Assembly (NCBI RefSeq): GCF_047495875.1
Contig: NC_092461.1
Coordinates: 47,447,601 to 47,511,600 of the forward strand
Length of the DNA: 64,000 nucleotides
Direction: 5' to 3'
DNA from: Pithys albifrons albifrons
Taxonomy: Eukaryota; Chordata; Aves; Passeriformes; Thamnophilidae
Within the stretch, counting starts at the first letter, position 1, and every line of letters begins with the position of its first letter. Both the position numbers and the translations under genes were made by a program. Below are positions 36,301 to 48,326 of this stretch, piece by piece. Under the pieces are notes generated by a model, which saw only the letters and a program-made list of their open reading frames with translations, did no database searches and was not told the DNA's origin.

Positions 36301-36950
36301 AAGAAAGCTTTAAAGACCTGCTTCTGAAGAATCCCTCTGAAGTCCTTCTATAGAGAGAAATTATGCCAAAGCATAGGAGGATATGTTGAGAAAATGAGGG
36401 ACAATAATGACTAGTATAAAATTAGTAAAAAGTATAGTATAAAATTGGGGATGGAAAAAGAAGATATGACAGGCTGAAATAACCTCTGGAGCAAAGGTAG
36501 TAACAACATTTTTTGACCAGTATGAGATGATTCATACAAAGCTATTGGGGAAAATCTTAATGGGCCACAGAAGAGTCACAGTATAAAGAAATTGGAATAA
36601 AGTATAAATTAACTGGAAAGACTTTCTTTGGAAGACTTCTGTATTCCATGGGTTTTTCTTGAGGGTCAGCACTGAGGGACTGGAGGAGGCTTGGAAGCTT
36701 CTTTGAAGGACAGGGAAGTTGCTTGCTGTGATTCTGTTTGTGAGACCTTTTGTTGCTTAAGGATTGCTTTTGTTTAGGGAGTCTCTGTAAGGATATTTGA
36801 TGCAATGATGCAGAAAGGATTTTTGATTTTTGATTTTCACATTTTATGGATTTTAGGAACACAGTAGATGTAGCAAAGTAGATCTAGTGTGTTAATATTT
36901 CTAGCAGCTTGAGTTTAATATCTTTCTATCACTACCCCCTGTCCTAGAAC
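33389..36950. other. Unique AT-rich sequence, no gene seen
   Basis: Apart from the CTC-rich and poly(A) tract at 33854-33896 there is no recognised repeat. A stretch at 36150-36250 is rich in AATTA/TAAT words. A 101-codon minus-strand frame (36557-36862), lysine- and serine-rich, has no known domain. Confidence 0.5.
33854..33896. repeat. (CCT)n followed by a 17-base A run
   Basis: Six CCT units at 33854-33873, a short spacer, then 17 A residues at 33880-33896. Confidence 0.9.
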
Positions 36951-36989
36951 AATGAGCTCAAATTCCTTAACTGTTTAGTCTTTTTTCCA

Positions 36990-37363
36990 AGGTAGAAGAT
37001 TGAAGAATATCAAAAGGAGACATAAATATGGGGCAGAGTGACTCAGAAGTCAGAACATTGGAAGAACTCCAGGAACCTGAGGAAAAGGAGGACTGATGAA
37101 GAGGAGGTCTCACCGACCCCAGACTCAAATCCTGAGGGGGTGGAACAAGGTGGGATTGGAGCGGCAATAGGTTGAACTGGAAATGTGTAAAGTGATGATT
37201 GGATAGATCATATTATAAAAGCCATGGAAATTAGAGCTTATCCAAGTGCACGTCTATGTGTTCCTGGGTGAGCTTTGGTGCTAATTAAAGTCACTACGCT
37301 CTTATTTTATCTCCTTCCAAAACTTGGCTTGGAGGTTTTTTTACAAATTTTTAAGGCATCACA
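36990..37363 (+). mobile_element. Probable LTR (3' part), boundaries unsure
   Basis: The segment has a promoter-like series: ATTGG at 37198, TATAAAA at 37214-37220, then ATTAAA at 37284-37289 followed by a T-rich U5-like part ending 'aaggcatcaca' at 37363. TATA-to-signal spacing of about 70 bases is usual for an LTR R region. Upstream (about 37040-37170) the sequence is purine-rich and GC-richer than its surroundings. I could not find a matching TG start or a target duplication, so the left limit is only a guess and the identification rests on signal order. Confidence 0.45.
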
Positions 37364-39817
37364 AGAAGAAAAAATTCAGACGTGAGATGCGTATGTAAGA
37401 TGGTAATGATTTCATGTGTGTTGTTTTTCCATCTGAGATGTGTTTGCAAATCACGAGTTTGCTTCTTTGACAGTTTGCTTCCATTTAGCTTATTTGTTTT
37501 AGAAAATCTTGCTTTATATGAGAAGTTTGAGTCTGGAAAGTTATCTGAAGAACTGAAGAGGACACAGTAGGACCATTTCATCTGAGGGATGTTTATTTTG
37601 AGTATAAATTGTAATTGCCATATCATTGTTCTATGTAGCCCTTGTGTTTATTGGTATGTTACAGCCTGGGCTGACATGGAGCACTTTTCAGCTTTATGAG
37701 ATTATAAATTGATTATGTGTTGAAATATTTATCTGTTTCTCTGGGAGAATGTCATTGCTTGGGAAGTATATATTGCTTGTGAAAATAAGTATTGTCCTCC
37801 AAGCAGCACTGGAGGTTTAGGTAAGTGAACCATGGATTGGCTTTTTAGTGTGTTTGTGATAAATTTTTTTTGTGGCAGGGCCTGCATGGTTTATAAGTTT
37901 CTAGGTTGTCATTATTGATTACAGAGTCCAGGAAACAGTTGTTGTGCAAGTGAGCACAACTAAAGCAACAGCTAGACTGAAAGATCATAGCTACTGATTT
38001 TGTGGAGGGAATGAACCAGGTTTTAAGACCTTCATTATCTGAACTATGTATCTTAGCTGTATTCAGCCAATTAAACTTACTAACTTGAAAATCACTGATA
38101 GTCTCAAATTAATCACCTTCTGTAGATATTGATTAGCTATTCCTTGTGAAGAGGTGATATCCTTCTCTGCTCATGTCAACGCTTCTGCCCATGAAACATT
38201 ACAGGAAGGGTGGCCTTCACTACATCCAGAATACTGGGCATGGCACATGTGGAAGTGTGGGAGGCTGCACTTATACGCACAGGGAGCCCTGCCCTCCCCA
38301 AACTATACCTTTACAGATTGGAACAATAGTGGTTCTAGTTTAATGCTGATCAATAAATAAAATACTTCTGTGGTTGATTTTACTTTCAGAGGCACATGGG
38401 TAGCAATTAGCATGAGTCTTCTAAGGCTCAAGACAGACTACATGATAAAAGCAAGCTGAACAGTTAATTTTCTGAGGTTAAGCACACACTTCTCTTGAAC
38501 TATGTTGAATGCAAACCTGAAACTCAGTCTGCTTAGGTTTTACATTTATTAGATAAACAAACACTATGCAGGTTTTTCTGCTGATGCAAACTGAAGAAAA
38601 AAATGCTAAATGAAGATAATCATGAATGGAAAAAAATAAAATTGGATGAAAAAAATTAACTGTAATGGCATTTAACTTAGGCAACAAAAGTCAACCATCA
38701 CTGAAATTACTTTTGATGCATGGAGATCTGTATATGTCTGCAAGGTCTTACTAGAATAATAGTCATTTGCAGTTTTTTTGCAAACTGGTACATTAGATGA
38801 TACAAGATAGCCTTCCAGAGTGTCATGACAGTGCATCATAATTTTTTTCTGGGCTCATTTTGAAGCCTGAATTGAAGATGTGCGACTCATGAGCTTAAGA
38901 AGCAAAAGATGCTCAATGTGATATTTGCCATATCACTCTCTTACGCATTTTTGGCTATAGAAACAGGAGTGTTTTAACCTCTCTAGCTCTGTAAGCCATT
39001 TTGACTTCAGATGTAGATTAGATTCTTTGTAGTCTCAAGTGTTCCTGTACTGATTACCTCCTCACACTGCTGTTTCCTAGAAGGTGTGCATACAGGTATT
39101 AGAATTCACATTTAAGTTTTCCTGGATATAATGATTCTGTATCACTGTCCCTGTTCTCTTTGAGAGGCTAAGTCTGGATTCATTGGAAATTACTGTCATT
39201 TTGCAACCCCTCTTTTGACAAATCACATTTTACTTTATGCTTTCAGGATGTCAAATAATTTTGACATCCATCAATACATTTTCAGTGTTTATCCTATCTA
39301 ACTCATTACACAAAAATTCTGTCTTCCAGCTCCAAGCAGACTGTCATAATGAAACCAAAATTTCCTTTCCTTTGAAAATGTTCCATATCTGGATTACTAA
39401 CCTACCTGAACTAAATGATTCATCTTATTTCTGAAATCCAACTGCGTTTTCATGCCAGAAAACAAGATTGAGTTATAATTTCCAGTTAAAGAAAATCAGT
39501 AATTAGTTCTTGGCACTAATTCTGTACATACATGTAGGCCAATATTTTACAGAAGTAAAATAACAAAAAAAAAATAGATATGGTGGTGTTATCTACATAG
39601 CAACTGAAAGAGTTTAAGGTGTCATTTGCATATCAGTGAAAAACTGTAAATGGAAATAAAGAGTGGTCCAATATTGGATCACTGAATCTGGAAAAGTGTT
39701 ATTAGATTATGAATCTGACACTAAAGCATTATATCAGAATACAAAGAACTCACCTGTTTTCTTTACAGTAACTGAAGGAAGCAGCAATGTTTGCTGATTT
39801 TCAAGCAAGTATGATAT

Positions 39818-39848
39818 CAGATCTGTGCTTTAGGGAAGCACAGATCTG
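39818..39848. repeat. Perfect stem-loop, 13-bp arms
   Basis: CAGATCTGTGCTT (39818-39830) is the exact reverse complement of AAGCACAGATCTG (39836-39848), with the five-base loop TAGGG. There is no T run after it that would suggest a polymerase III terminator. Too short for a microRNA precursor. Confidence 0.95.
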
Positions 39849-42104
39849 TTATAGGTTATTCATTACAATAAATGTGCAAAGAAATATACTGACATATGAT
39901 CAGAACTTATGGGCCAATTTTGAATTTGTTCCCTGCCCAGAAGCTCCCATTGTGACATTTCTGGCTGGCTAATTAAATGGTTCAGTAAATAAGGTGTGAA
40001 ATTCTTTTGAGAACACGGTAACTGTTTTAATTTTTAATGAGAGGTGAGCTTCTGGAAATCTGGACCATGTAATGAGATCCTTTTGCTCCTGAAATCTGGG
40101 TGTAATCCAAAACCAGTAAGTCACTGAACTCAGGAATCTCTAGGCCAAGAACATTCAGTTTTAATTTCTAGCTGGGTTGACATTATTCTGAAACTCATGA
40201 CCATCTGTACTTGTTGAAAAAGCAGAAACAAAGCCAGATAAAAGGGTCGGTACACTGGTCCATTTAAAAGGTTAATAGAGTGATGTTGTTTCCAGAGAAG
40301 AAAACAGCCTAGAGTAATTTTGGAATTTGGTTGGAAATAAGATTTCTTGGGTTTTACCATGGGTTCAGCAAGACAACTGCATTTCATGGAGTCACATGGG
40401 ACAATAAATGTATGATTGTGAGAAACATGTTCTACTCATGCTCTTGTGATTATTTCTTCTATTGTGTTTTGTTTGTTATATGCAGTTCTCATGCAAAGCC
40501 ATTGACAAACAGTCACTTGCTTTTCTTGACCAAAGTTTCATCCATAATAACACAGAGAAGCTACAGTTACTAGATACATTTTAATGACATCACAAATTGA
40601 GTTGCCCTAGTGCCATACAGAATCCTGCCCTAAGAAACAATGTAGATCATTTGCATCTCCAGACACAATCCCAAACATCCACCTGGCAGTCTGGGGTGTT
40701 TCATGCTTTATAGACTTTTAAGGTTGAAAGAGAGGCTTTTATTCTGACGTTCTGCACAGAATTTAAAATTACTGGATCAAAGGGAATGACTTCTACAGAA
40801 AGTACCTTAAAGAGGTGTGTTTCAAATGACAGTTTCTCAGATCTTTTTAGAGGTCTTAGATTTTCTGTTTTATGGTACATGGAATTATAGGTTTGGCTAC
40901 AAATTTACATTTGCATTAATGCTGTTATAACATGTAACTCATTAGCCTTGGGGGAAATGTCTATGGCTGCTCTCAGTTAAATTCATTCAATTTAACAACA
41001 TTAACTGGAAGCTTGGTCTTGTTGCTCCCTTTTGAAAGTTTACTACAAGCAGTCATAGGATTGCAGTTGTGGTAATGTGGTTCTTGAAAGACTTAATCGG
41101 TAATTATATATTTGTAGTCTGTTGTGGGTCACCACAGCTTCTGAAAATGCTATCTGTGTGATTTAAAGGAAGGATAAAACAAGTAACTTTGATTTATACA
41201 AGCAAAATTCTTATCCCAGGAGTAAAGTTTCTTGATAGCTAGCATGGCTGCATCATGTAAGAATCCATGCTTTGCAAATAATGTGTTTTTATGAGACTGC
41301 TTTCCAAAGCTGAAATGAAGAATTTATACACATAAGAAAAGCAAATTCTTGGCATTAATTATCAATTACTAACAGCTTTAAAATCACAATTTTTCAACTT
41401 TAGTTATGGGGGGTTTTTTTGCTGCCCAGATTCTATAAGTGGTTAAAACTTATGCTCTTTGACTGAAATTCCTTTTCCAGGACCATGCCAAAATTCTGCT
41501 GATATCACACAAATATCTATTTCGGTGACTTGCAAAAGTGCCTGCAGTGCTCAGTAATTCTTCTGTTACAGATAGAACCTCTCCTTTTTAGAGGAAGGTA
41601 AAGCACTTTCCAGTAAATTTTTTTTCAACATGGACAGGAATACAAGCTTTCTACATCCAAGATCAAAAGCCTCTCAGGCCCTGGGAATATTTCCCATTAC
41701 AAGGACCTTTGATGGTAGAAATAGAGAAGATCCGTCTGTGAAATGAGGAGTTATGGTCCAAGAAACACAACATTCTAGTACTTGAACTGAATCTACTAGA
41801 GAGGAATTTGAAAAAGGCTCTCTCATATCACAGCTGGAAGGGGTGACTTAAAGGGGAACAGACAAAAAGGTAACTATTGATTTACACCTTTCTTCTGCTG
41901 TTATTTAAACATTCACTCATAAATGATTTGAGTTTTGTCATGAGGAAAAAAAAGGTTCTCCTAAGCTGAAACAACTGTAGTCTATAAATTAAACATGTAA
42001 ACATTTCTTTCTAATAAGTTTTTTAACTTGGCTGTCAAAGAAAACCCTCCAGCCTAAGTACATACCTCACCTAAAGATCCATTTCAGTTTTAAATTATTA
42101 CATT

Positions 42105-42133
42105 TTTGGCTACTTCACAGAGAAGTAGCCAAA
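42105..42133. repeat. Perfect stem-loop, 12-bp arms
   Basis: TTTGGCTACTTC (42105-42116) pairs exactly with GAAGTAGCCAAA (42122-42133) around the five-base loop ACAGA. Not inside any recognised element. Confidence 0.95.
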
Positions 42134-44148
42134 CTCACCTAATTTCCAAATGTAAATTTATTTTGGAGACTTTTTATCTTATTGTTTGCTACTATGAAAT
42201 TAAATTATATAAAACATACAGAATACTTCAGTATACTGTTGGCTGTAATATATGAGAAGCCATTCTACACTGACTAAATTTAATCAGAAGTGTATTACCA
42301 ATCTACTCCTGGATCTATTACTCTGAGTGCTTCTAGAGCAGAGAATGTGATTTCTCACAGACAACAGAGATTGCTGCTTAATTATTCATCCTGAAATTTA
42401 ATTTCAAAGCTTGTAATCATTTAACTGTTTAAAATGGAATTTGTAACTGAAACAAGCCAAGAGGAATTAGAGCATTATTTAACACTCACTCATTTCAGTT
42501 TCAGCATAGTTTATAACTGGCTCATTTCATGCACACTCCCTGCAGACCCCTGGAACATGTCACGTATGATATTGATTATTTTGATTCAGCTAGAGTATGC
42601 ATATTTTCATTTATGAATGGAAATGTTTTTCCTAAGGTGTGCTATCTATATTTTGCCTATTTTATTATTTTGTATATCAAAGTGTCTCTGACAGTAGCTC
42701 CAGCCTACCAGGGTAGCTTTGCTATAACCCTGGTTTAGCACAGTCTTGCTAACACAAAACAAAAGGTCTGTGACTTGAAACACATTTCACAGTAAATGAA
42801 GAAAAGCCTTTTTTAGTGCTTTCAGATACATTTCAGATATTAGTATTTAGTATGTTGCAGCAAATTGTCTCTGCGTGGTGAATATTTCTGTGCCAGCTTA
42901 GTCAGAGAAGTAGGAGCTAAAGCAGTATGTGTTGCTCCTGTGCTTGAAATACACCAGCACTTGGTGTCAAAATAAACCAGAGTCAAATAGCTGTCCTTTA
43001 GAACATCTCTTATCTCCTAAGATGGCTTACTGTATGCAAGCTGTGGCTCTTTTCACAGAGCTTTGCTTGGAAGCAGAAGAGGATAGGATGGGACAGATAC
43101 TGTGTTGCTGCTAGAGAAGTGCATTCAAACTTTGCTTCCAACAAGACTTGCACTTGCAAATGACTTCTTCATCCTGCATCTGAGGTTGACTGCAGCAGGT
43201 GAAGGCCTAATATCACAGTAACTAGTCTGGTCACTGCCATTACTGTTGTTGTTATTGGGTTGGTGCAGTGCATCCCATGGTATGGGAGAGTGAGCCCAAA
43301 GCAGGCATTAATTTCTCCATGGGGTGTGGAGCATTAGTCCTTCAAAAGGCATTGACCCGCTGGGAAACACCCCAGAATGCCTGGCCTGTGAGCAACCAAT
43401 GAAGCTGAACTGGTTTGGACCCTTGTGCATGGTGCTGGACAGCCTCAGGTATTCTACCCGTCTCTGCAGATCCCCTGCGAGTGCTTGTAAAGACAGTCAC
43501 TCCCCCACATGCCTGTTGTGTTCACATGGCTGCACGGCCTTGCAAGTCACTCAGAGCTTTGGCACTAGAGATTCTTTCTAGTACGGGGTTGTGAGAGGTA
43601 AGTTTGGGAACCAGGGAGTTCCTCAAAAGACCTGAATCAAAGACATGAATTGTGTATTCTTCCTCTGGCTTTGCTTCAGGGCTCTTCTGTAAGACTTTCT
43701 TAGATATACACCTGCAAGAATGTACTGAATAGTCACCAGTTGTTCACAGACCCTTTCTCAGAGCATCCCAAAATATCCCAGGATACTTGAGCTGCACATC
43801 ACTGTGGTCTCCGTATCCACCATAGTTAACTCAAATTCACAAAATAAAGCTAACCCAAACTTAATTGAAATTTTGTTCAAAATTATAATTGTAAAAAGTG
43901 GGAAATACACCATACATTACTAAAAAATCCTCATTTATCACAGCAGAAAGTGAAAAATACTCCATAAATTAAAAGCATCCTCATTAAAAAGTCTATGTGT
44001 AGCTCCCCTCCAAAATTAAAATATCAATAAATTCATATGTGCCTTGGCATTTGAATAATCACATTTCTCTTCCATCTAAGGGGCTCTTAAATAAGAGGAA
44101 ATTAATTAAAAGTTATGATTTAGATCTTAACTCCTCCTTTTATAATTC

Positions 44149-44901
44149 TGTCCTAGTTCAGTAGCCAGGACCACTTTATCATTTTGTAGGTGTGACCAAA
44201 GCTGTAAATTCTACACACTGTATGTCATTTCTCATGAACTGTTACCAATGGACCATTTGCAGCAGCTGCCCAGGGCACATCTGAACCCTCAAGCTACAAT
44301 CTGGGTGTTAAAGAAGCCTGTGAGATAGCAGCTGTGATAACTCCCCTCCAGGGAGTTATTAGCACCTCCACACCCAGCCTGAGGGGTCATGTCTGTTTAT
44401 GGGCCATCAACAATTCCAAATAATACCCCATGACTCACAGAGTTAGATCACCCATTGTGGAACTCCCTGCCCCTGGGCGAGGGGGGAAGGGGTGGGTGGG
44501 TGGGTGGGAGGGGGCAGAGAGGGGGACAGTCCATTCCCATCTGCACCAGAGGGTACAAACTCTTGGGGTTTGGAGACTTCTGGGACCACTTGTTGGACCC
44601 AGAGGAGGACCAGAACTGTGACCAACACTCTCGATCTCAATCATCTGTACCAACAGGTTTTCCTTTCCTTTCACTTTGGACTCAAGGGGACCACGAGGTG
44701 TCTCAGCACAGGTTGCTAACGAACACCATTCTGTTTGTGCCCTGGGGTGTTGGGTTATGCTTCTGGGTTTTGTGGGTTAGAAGCAATGTCTCTTTGTATC
44801 ATTGCATTCACTGTAATATTTTTATTAAATTATAACTCTGACTTATAATCTCTTTTGTGTTGTGTTCATTTCTCCTGCTGGTTTACCTTTGCATCAACAC
44901 A
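44149..44901 (+). mobile_element. Solo LTR, ERVL-like, copy 3
   Basis: The element starts TGTCCTAGTTCAG and ends GCATCAACACA, flanked by an exact 5-bp duplication AATTC (44144-44148 and 44902-44906). It is the close relative of the minus-strand copy at 31089-31817. Two differences stand out. A G-rich tract (44479-44520, with GGGT repeated) sits where copy 2 has ordinary sequence, just upstream of the promoter. The TATAAAA of copy 2 reads TACAAAC here (44554-44560), so the core promoter is probably damaged. ATTAAA is kept near 44824. Five overlapping short frames on both strands come from the G-rich tract and are not genes. Confidence 0.88.
44479..44520 (+). repeat. G-rich (GGGT)n tract with G-quadruplex potential
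   Basis: The plus strand carries more than four consecutive runs of three or more G with one- or two-base loops. It lies inside LTR copy 3 and is absent from the otherwise closely matching copy 2, so it arose after the two copies separated. Confidence 0.9.
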
Positions 44902-44972
44902 AATTCCTACCAGATTTGAATTTCCTGCCAATTTAATGTAATAATTCAATTACAATTGAATAAAAAAGTAAG

Positions 44973-45353
44973 TCTTGTTTGGCCTGTTTAGTCTGTAGAA
45001 GAGAAGGCTTAGAGCGGATCTCATCAAATACCTATAAATATTTCATAGGCAGATGCCAAGAGGATGGTGACAGACTTTTCAATGGTGCTCAACAACAGGA
45101 CAAGGAGAAATGGCCATAAAGTAAAACTCAAGAAGTTTCACCTCAACATGAGGAAGAACTTTATGTTGTGGGTGGCAGAGCAATGAAATGGGCTGCCCAG
45201 GGAGGGCATGGAGTCTCCCCCTCTGAAGAGATTCAAAACCCACCTGGACACATTCCTGTGTCACCTGTTCTGCGTGACCCTGCTTTGGCAGGGATGTTGG
45301 CCTGGGTGATCTCCATAAGGCAATTCTAACCCCAGCTGTTCTGTGATTCTGTC
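44973..45353 (+). mobile_element. CR1 LINE 3' fragment
   Basis: A plus-strand CR1 tail beginning with the typical 'cctgtttagtctgtagaagag', continuing through 'gatctcatcaaatacctata' and 'aggaagaactttatg', and ending at a degraded CR1 3' repeat 'ttctgtgattctgtca' at about 45339-45353. It begins only about 70 bases beyond the end of the solo LTR. The reading frame is broken. Confidence 0.9.
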
Positions 45354-46698
45354 ATATGTTAAGATCCCTTTTGTGAATTCACCTGTAATATGTAAAAACA
45401 TTTAATAATGAGACAAAGGGCCCCTTACATTACTTTTATTTTTTTTCTCTTGTGGCTAATTTCTTCATCTTCCTTTTCTAAATAAAATAGCAATAAAATG
45501 CCTGCAATTAAACATTTAAAAGACATCCTTCAAAACTCTAAATCAAAGAGTTAAATGTACTCCTTAATTACATAATATGGCAAAATAATTGAAGTCTTAA
45601 AATTTGATTTGAAGCAACTAGAAGGCTGGAACTTGAACTAGGTATCTACAATTTGCAGTATTTCCTACACTGACTGTGGAAAGTAAAACGAAATGAGGAA
45701 AAGCAAAATATGAAATCTTTTTTGAGGCCAATTTTAGTGCATCTGTTTTGTGAAAGAAGGGATAAATCTGTCAATTTAGATAAACAAATCTTTTGAGAAC
45801 AAATTTGTTAATCACATCCTGTAACATAAATACTGCTTTCAGTTTTAGGAGAAATAAACAGGAATAACTGTTTTCATACTGTGTTCTGAAGCTAAATTTT
45901 GCATAAACATTAAGCCCTTTTACTTTAATACAAATCTTTAAGAAGAAAACAAAATGTTTCTTAAAGTACTTACCAGCATTGTTTACCTTATTTTAGTTGG
46001 CTGATATTTAGTACTTTAAGTCATAGTTTCTTTAATAAGCCATTAGAGTTTAACAGAAAACTCATCAGGAATAAATGCCAAGAAGAGAAAGAACACTATA
46101 TTATTAGTTGTCCAATTGATTTGCAAAGTGTTCTGCATCTTCTCTTACTATTCTTATACAGTGTGTCATGAAAATTTGGTATTTCCAGTGTCAATGTAAA
46201 GTTCACTGAGTCATAGATCAATTAGACCTAATGGATTCCTGTTGGGAGAAAACAAAGCATCCCAATTAGAAGTTTATTTGAGAGAATTTGAAATAACGAC
46301 CTATCATCTTTTATTTAGAAATGCAATAGTCAGTAGAGAAAGCAAAAATAAGTATGCTATGCTATTACATTCTGACTGTATTTTGGTTCAGGAGATTTGT
46401 TTAATTGCATTTTTGTAATTATTTCCTTCTGGTCACACAGACACATACAGTGTCAATTTATATCACACAGGGTAATTCAATTATTTTCAAACATATTTCA
46501 TGCCAGAAACAGGTGGATAGTTCTAACTGGAGACAGAAGTTCCTATACTGTTTTAGAAACAGTCTGCTTTTAGATTTTTGCAGCATCTATAATAGCTGAA
46601 AGAATATCAGATATAGTTTAGTTACTAAAATAGTTTGCTAATCAGAAGTGCTTGCACTATTTTGGAAACAGTCTGCTTTATATTTTTGGTGGTATCTA
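45354..46698. other. Unique AT-rich sequence, no gene seen
   Basis: No recognised repeats or coding exons. Confidence 0.6.
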
Positions 46699-47013
46699 GA
46701 GTCATAGAATGGCTTTGGTTGAAAGGGACATTAAATATCATCTAGTTCCAACTTCCCTGCTATGGGCAGAGATGTCACCCACTAGATCAGGTTGCTCAAA
46801 GCCCCATGCAACCTGGCCTTGAACACTTCCAGGGATGGGGCATGCACAACTTCTCTGGACAACTAGTTTCAGTGCCTCACCACCTTCACAGTAAAGTACT
46901 TTTTTCCTAATGTGTAATCTAAATCTACTCTCACTTTGAAGCCATCCACCTTTGTCTTGTCACTATGTGCCCTTCTAAATAGTCTCTCTCCATCTTCTTT
47001 GAAGGTTTCATAG
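46699..47013 (-). mobile_element. CR1 LINE 3' fragment
   Basis: Starts on the left with the reversed CR1 3' repeat (AGTCATAGAATGG), then the reversed 3' UTR ('catctagttccaac', 'cacccactagatcaggttgct') and the end of the reverse-transcriptase frame, with several small changes. It is similar in extent and subfamily look to the fragments at 10110 and 60309. Confidence 0.9.
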
Positions 47014-48326
47014 GATATTAAAAAAAAATAATATTTGCCATTAGATATTTTGTTAATTTACCTATTTGGTAGTTGTTTGGACAGCAAAGGGAGTAATATT
47101 GAAGTAAGCAAAACACAATGTAAACCCCCCACAGTCACTTAATCCTATAAACAGTGTTAATTCAACAGTGATATTTATCTTTTATAATATAGGAACAAAG
47201 GAATACAAAGGGAGCGTATTTATTAGATTATATGTAAATACTGCATACATCAACATATTTGTATGTGCACAATTAGCCTGTGAAGCTCACTGCCACAGAA
47301 CAAAGGCAAAAGACTTTCTTAATTTTTTAAAGGTATAAATGAATATCCTAAACAAAGACTTGTTAGATATCAGTTCTCAATTGCTTTCAGATATCACAGT
47401 GAATGTAATGTTAGACGCACCCGCCCAAACTCACCTATAAAGGGAATATCATTAAACCTATGAAAAAGTTACTTTTATAGAACAAGGAAGATCTTTCTCC
47501 TTGCACAAACATCATTCTAAATGTTTATATTTGAACTAGCTGACAATGACGGCTGTCAAATTAAATAAATGTTTAGATCACTTGGTATGGCAAATTCTTC
47601 TCTGCCAAAATAACTGTCTGTCAGAATGGTTATACTTCTTCATTTGATCCTTTATATTAAAAATAATGAGTAAATTATAGAGAAAAATATAAACTTTTTA
47701 ATGATGCAGCCTGGCATACAAGGCATATAGATTGAAGTACACGGAGACATCTAAGCAGATGTTGTCTATACAGTTCTTTGAGTGCAGGCACACAGTGGAA
47801 TTTAATTCCTCTTTGGTTAGTGTTGTACTGCCAGGGCACAAAATTATGCTCAGGCTGAGGAGCCTGAGGAAGCAGGAGCCCCCATCACTACTCAGCCTGA
47901 GCCAGACTCAGATGCCCTTCACGCTCTGTGATAATATCATGCAACTAACTTCAGGGAAACAAGCAAGCCAAGAGCTTGTTCTCAGAAAACTTAGTAGCAT
48001 GTGCAGCAAGGAACGGCTGCTGCAACAGACATGTAGCAAACAAAAGGTATGTAATATGCACAGATGATACTAATCAATGAAGAACCCTTGGAAGAATACA
48101 CAGAAATAAACAACCAATACAACCTTATGTGGTTTCAGTAAAATCTTTATGACAGTAAATGCCAGTAGTAAATAAATTCTATGGAAATTATATAGAATGG
48201 TTGTCAATAAGAGCATAAAATAATAAAAAAATTTAACTTTTAATTTATGATTGCTGCCTTTTATCTGAAAATTCTGCTGCAGAATAGTTGCATGCTGTAT
48301 GTTATGTTTTCATTACATGTAATGAT
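47014..48326. other. Unique sequence, GC-richer patch at 47.8-48.06 kb
   Basis: Mostly AT-rich. The patch from about 47820 to 48060 is GC-richer and carries a 111-codon plus-strand frame (47732-48067); it ends near an AAAAG/GTATGT donor-like site at about 48046-48051. No known domain is recognised and the frame has no clear acceptor upstream, so no gene is called. Confidence 0.4.

Larger units (their letters stand above)
37364..44148. other. Unique AT-rich sequence with two perfect stem-loops
   Basis: No gene or recognised mobile element in 6.8 kb. Perfect hairpins are at 39818-39848 and 42105-42133. A GC-richer block at about 43235-43590 has no assignment; it carries an 85-codon cysteine-containing frame from 43324 with no known domain. 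Confidence 0.5.

Noticed and set aside
39818..39848. microRNA precursor
   Set aside because: The stem is only 13 bp and flanking bases do not extend the pairing; far short of a precursor hairpin.
44435..44835. Several overlapping frames up to 126 codons
   Set aside because: They come from the G-rich tract and LTR sequence in all frames; low-complexity glycine/proline content.
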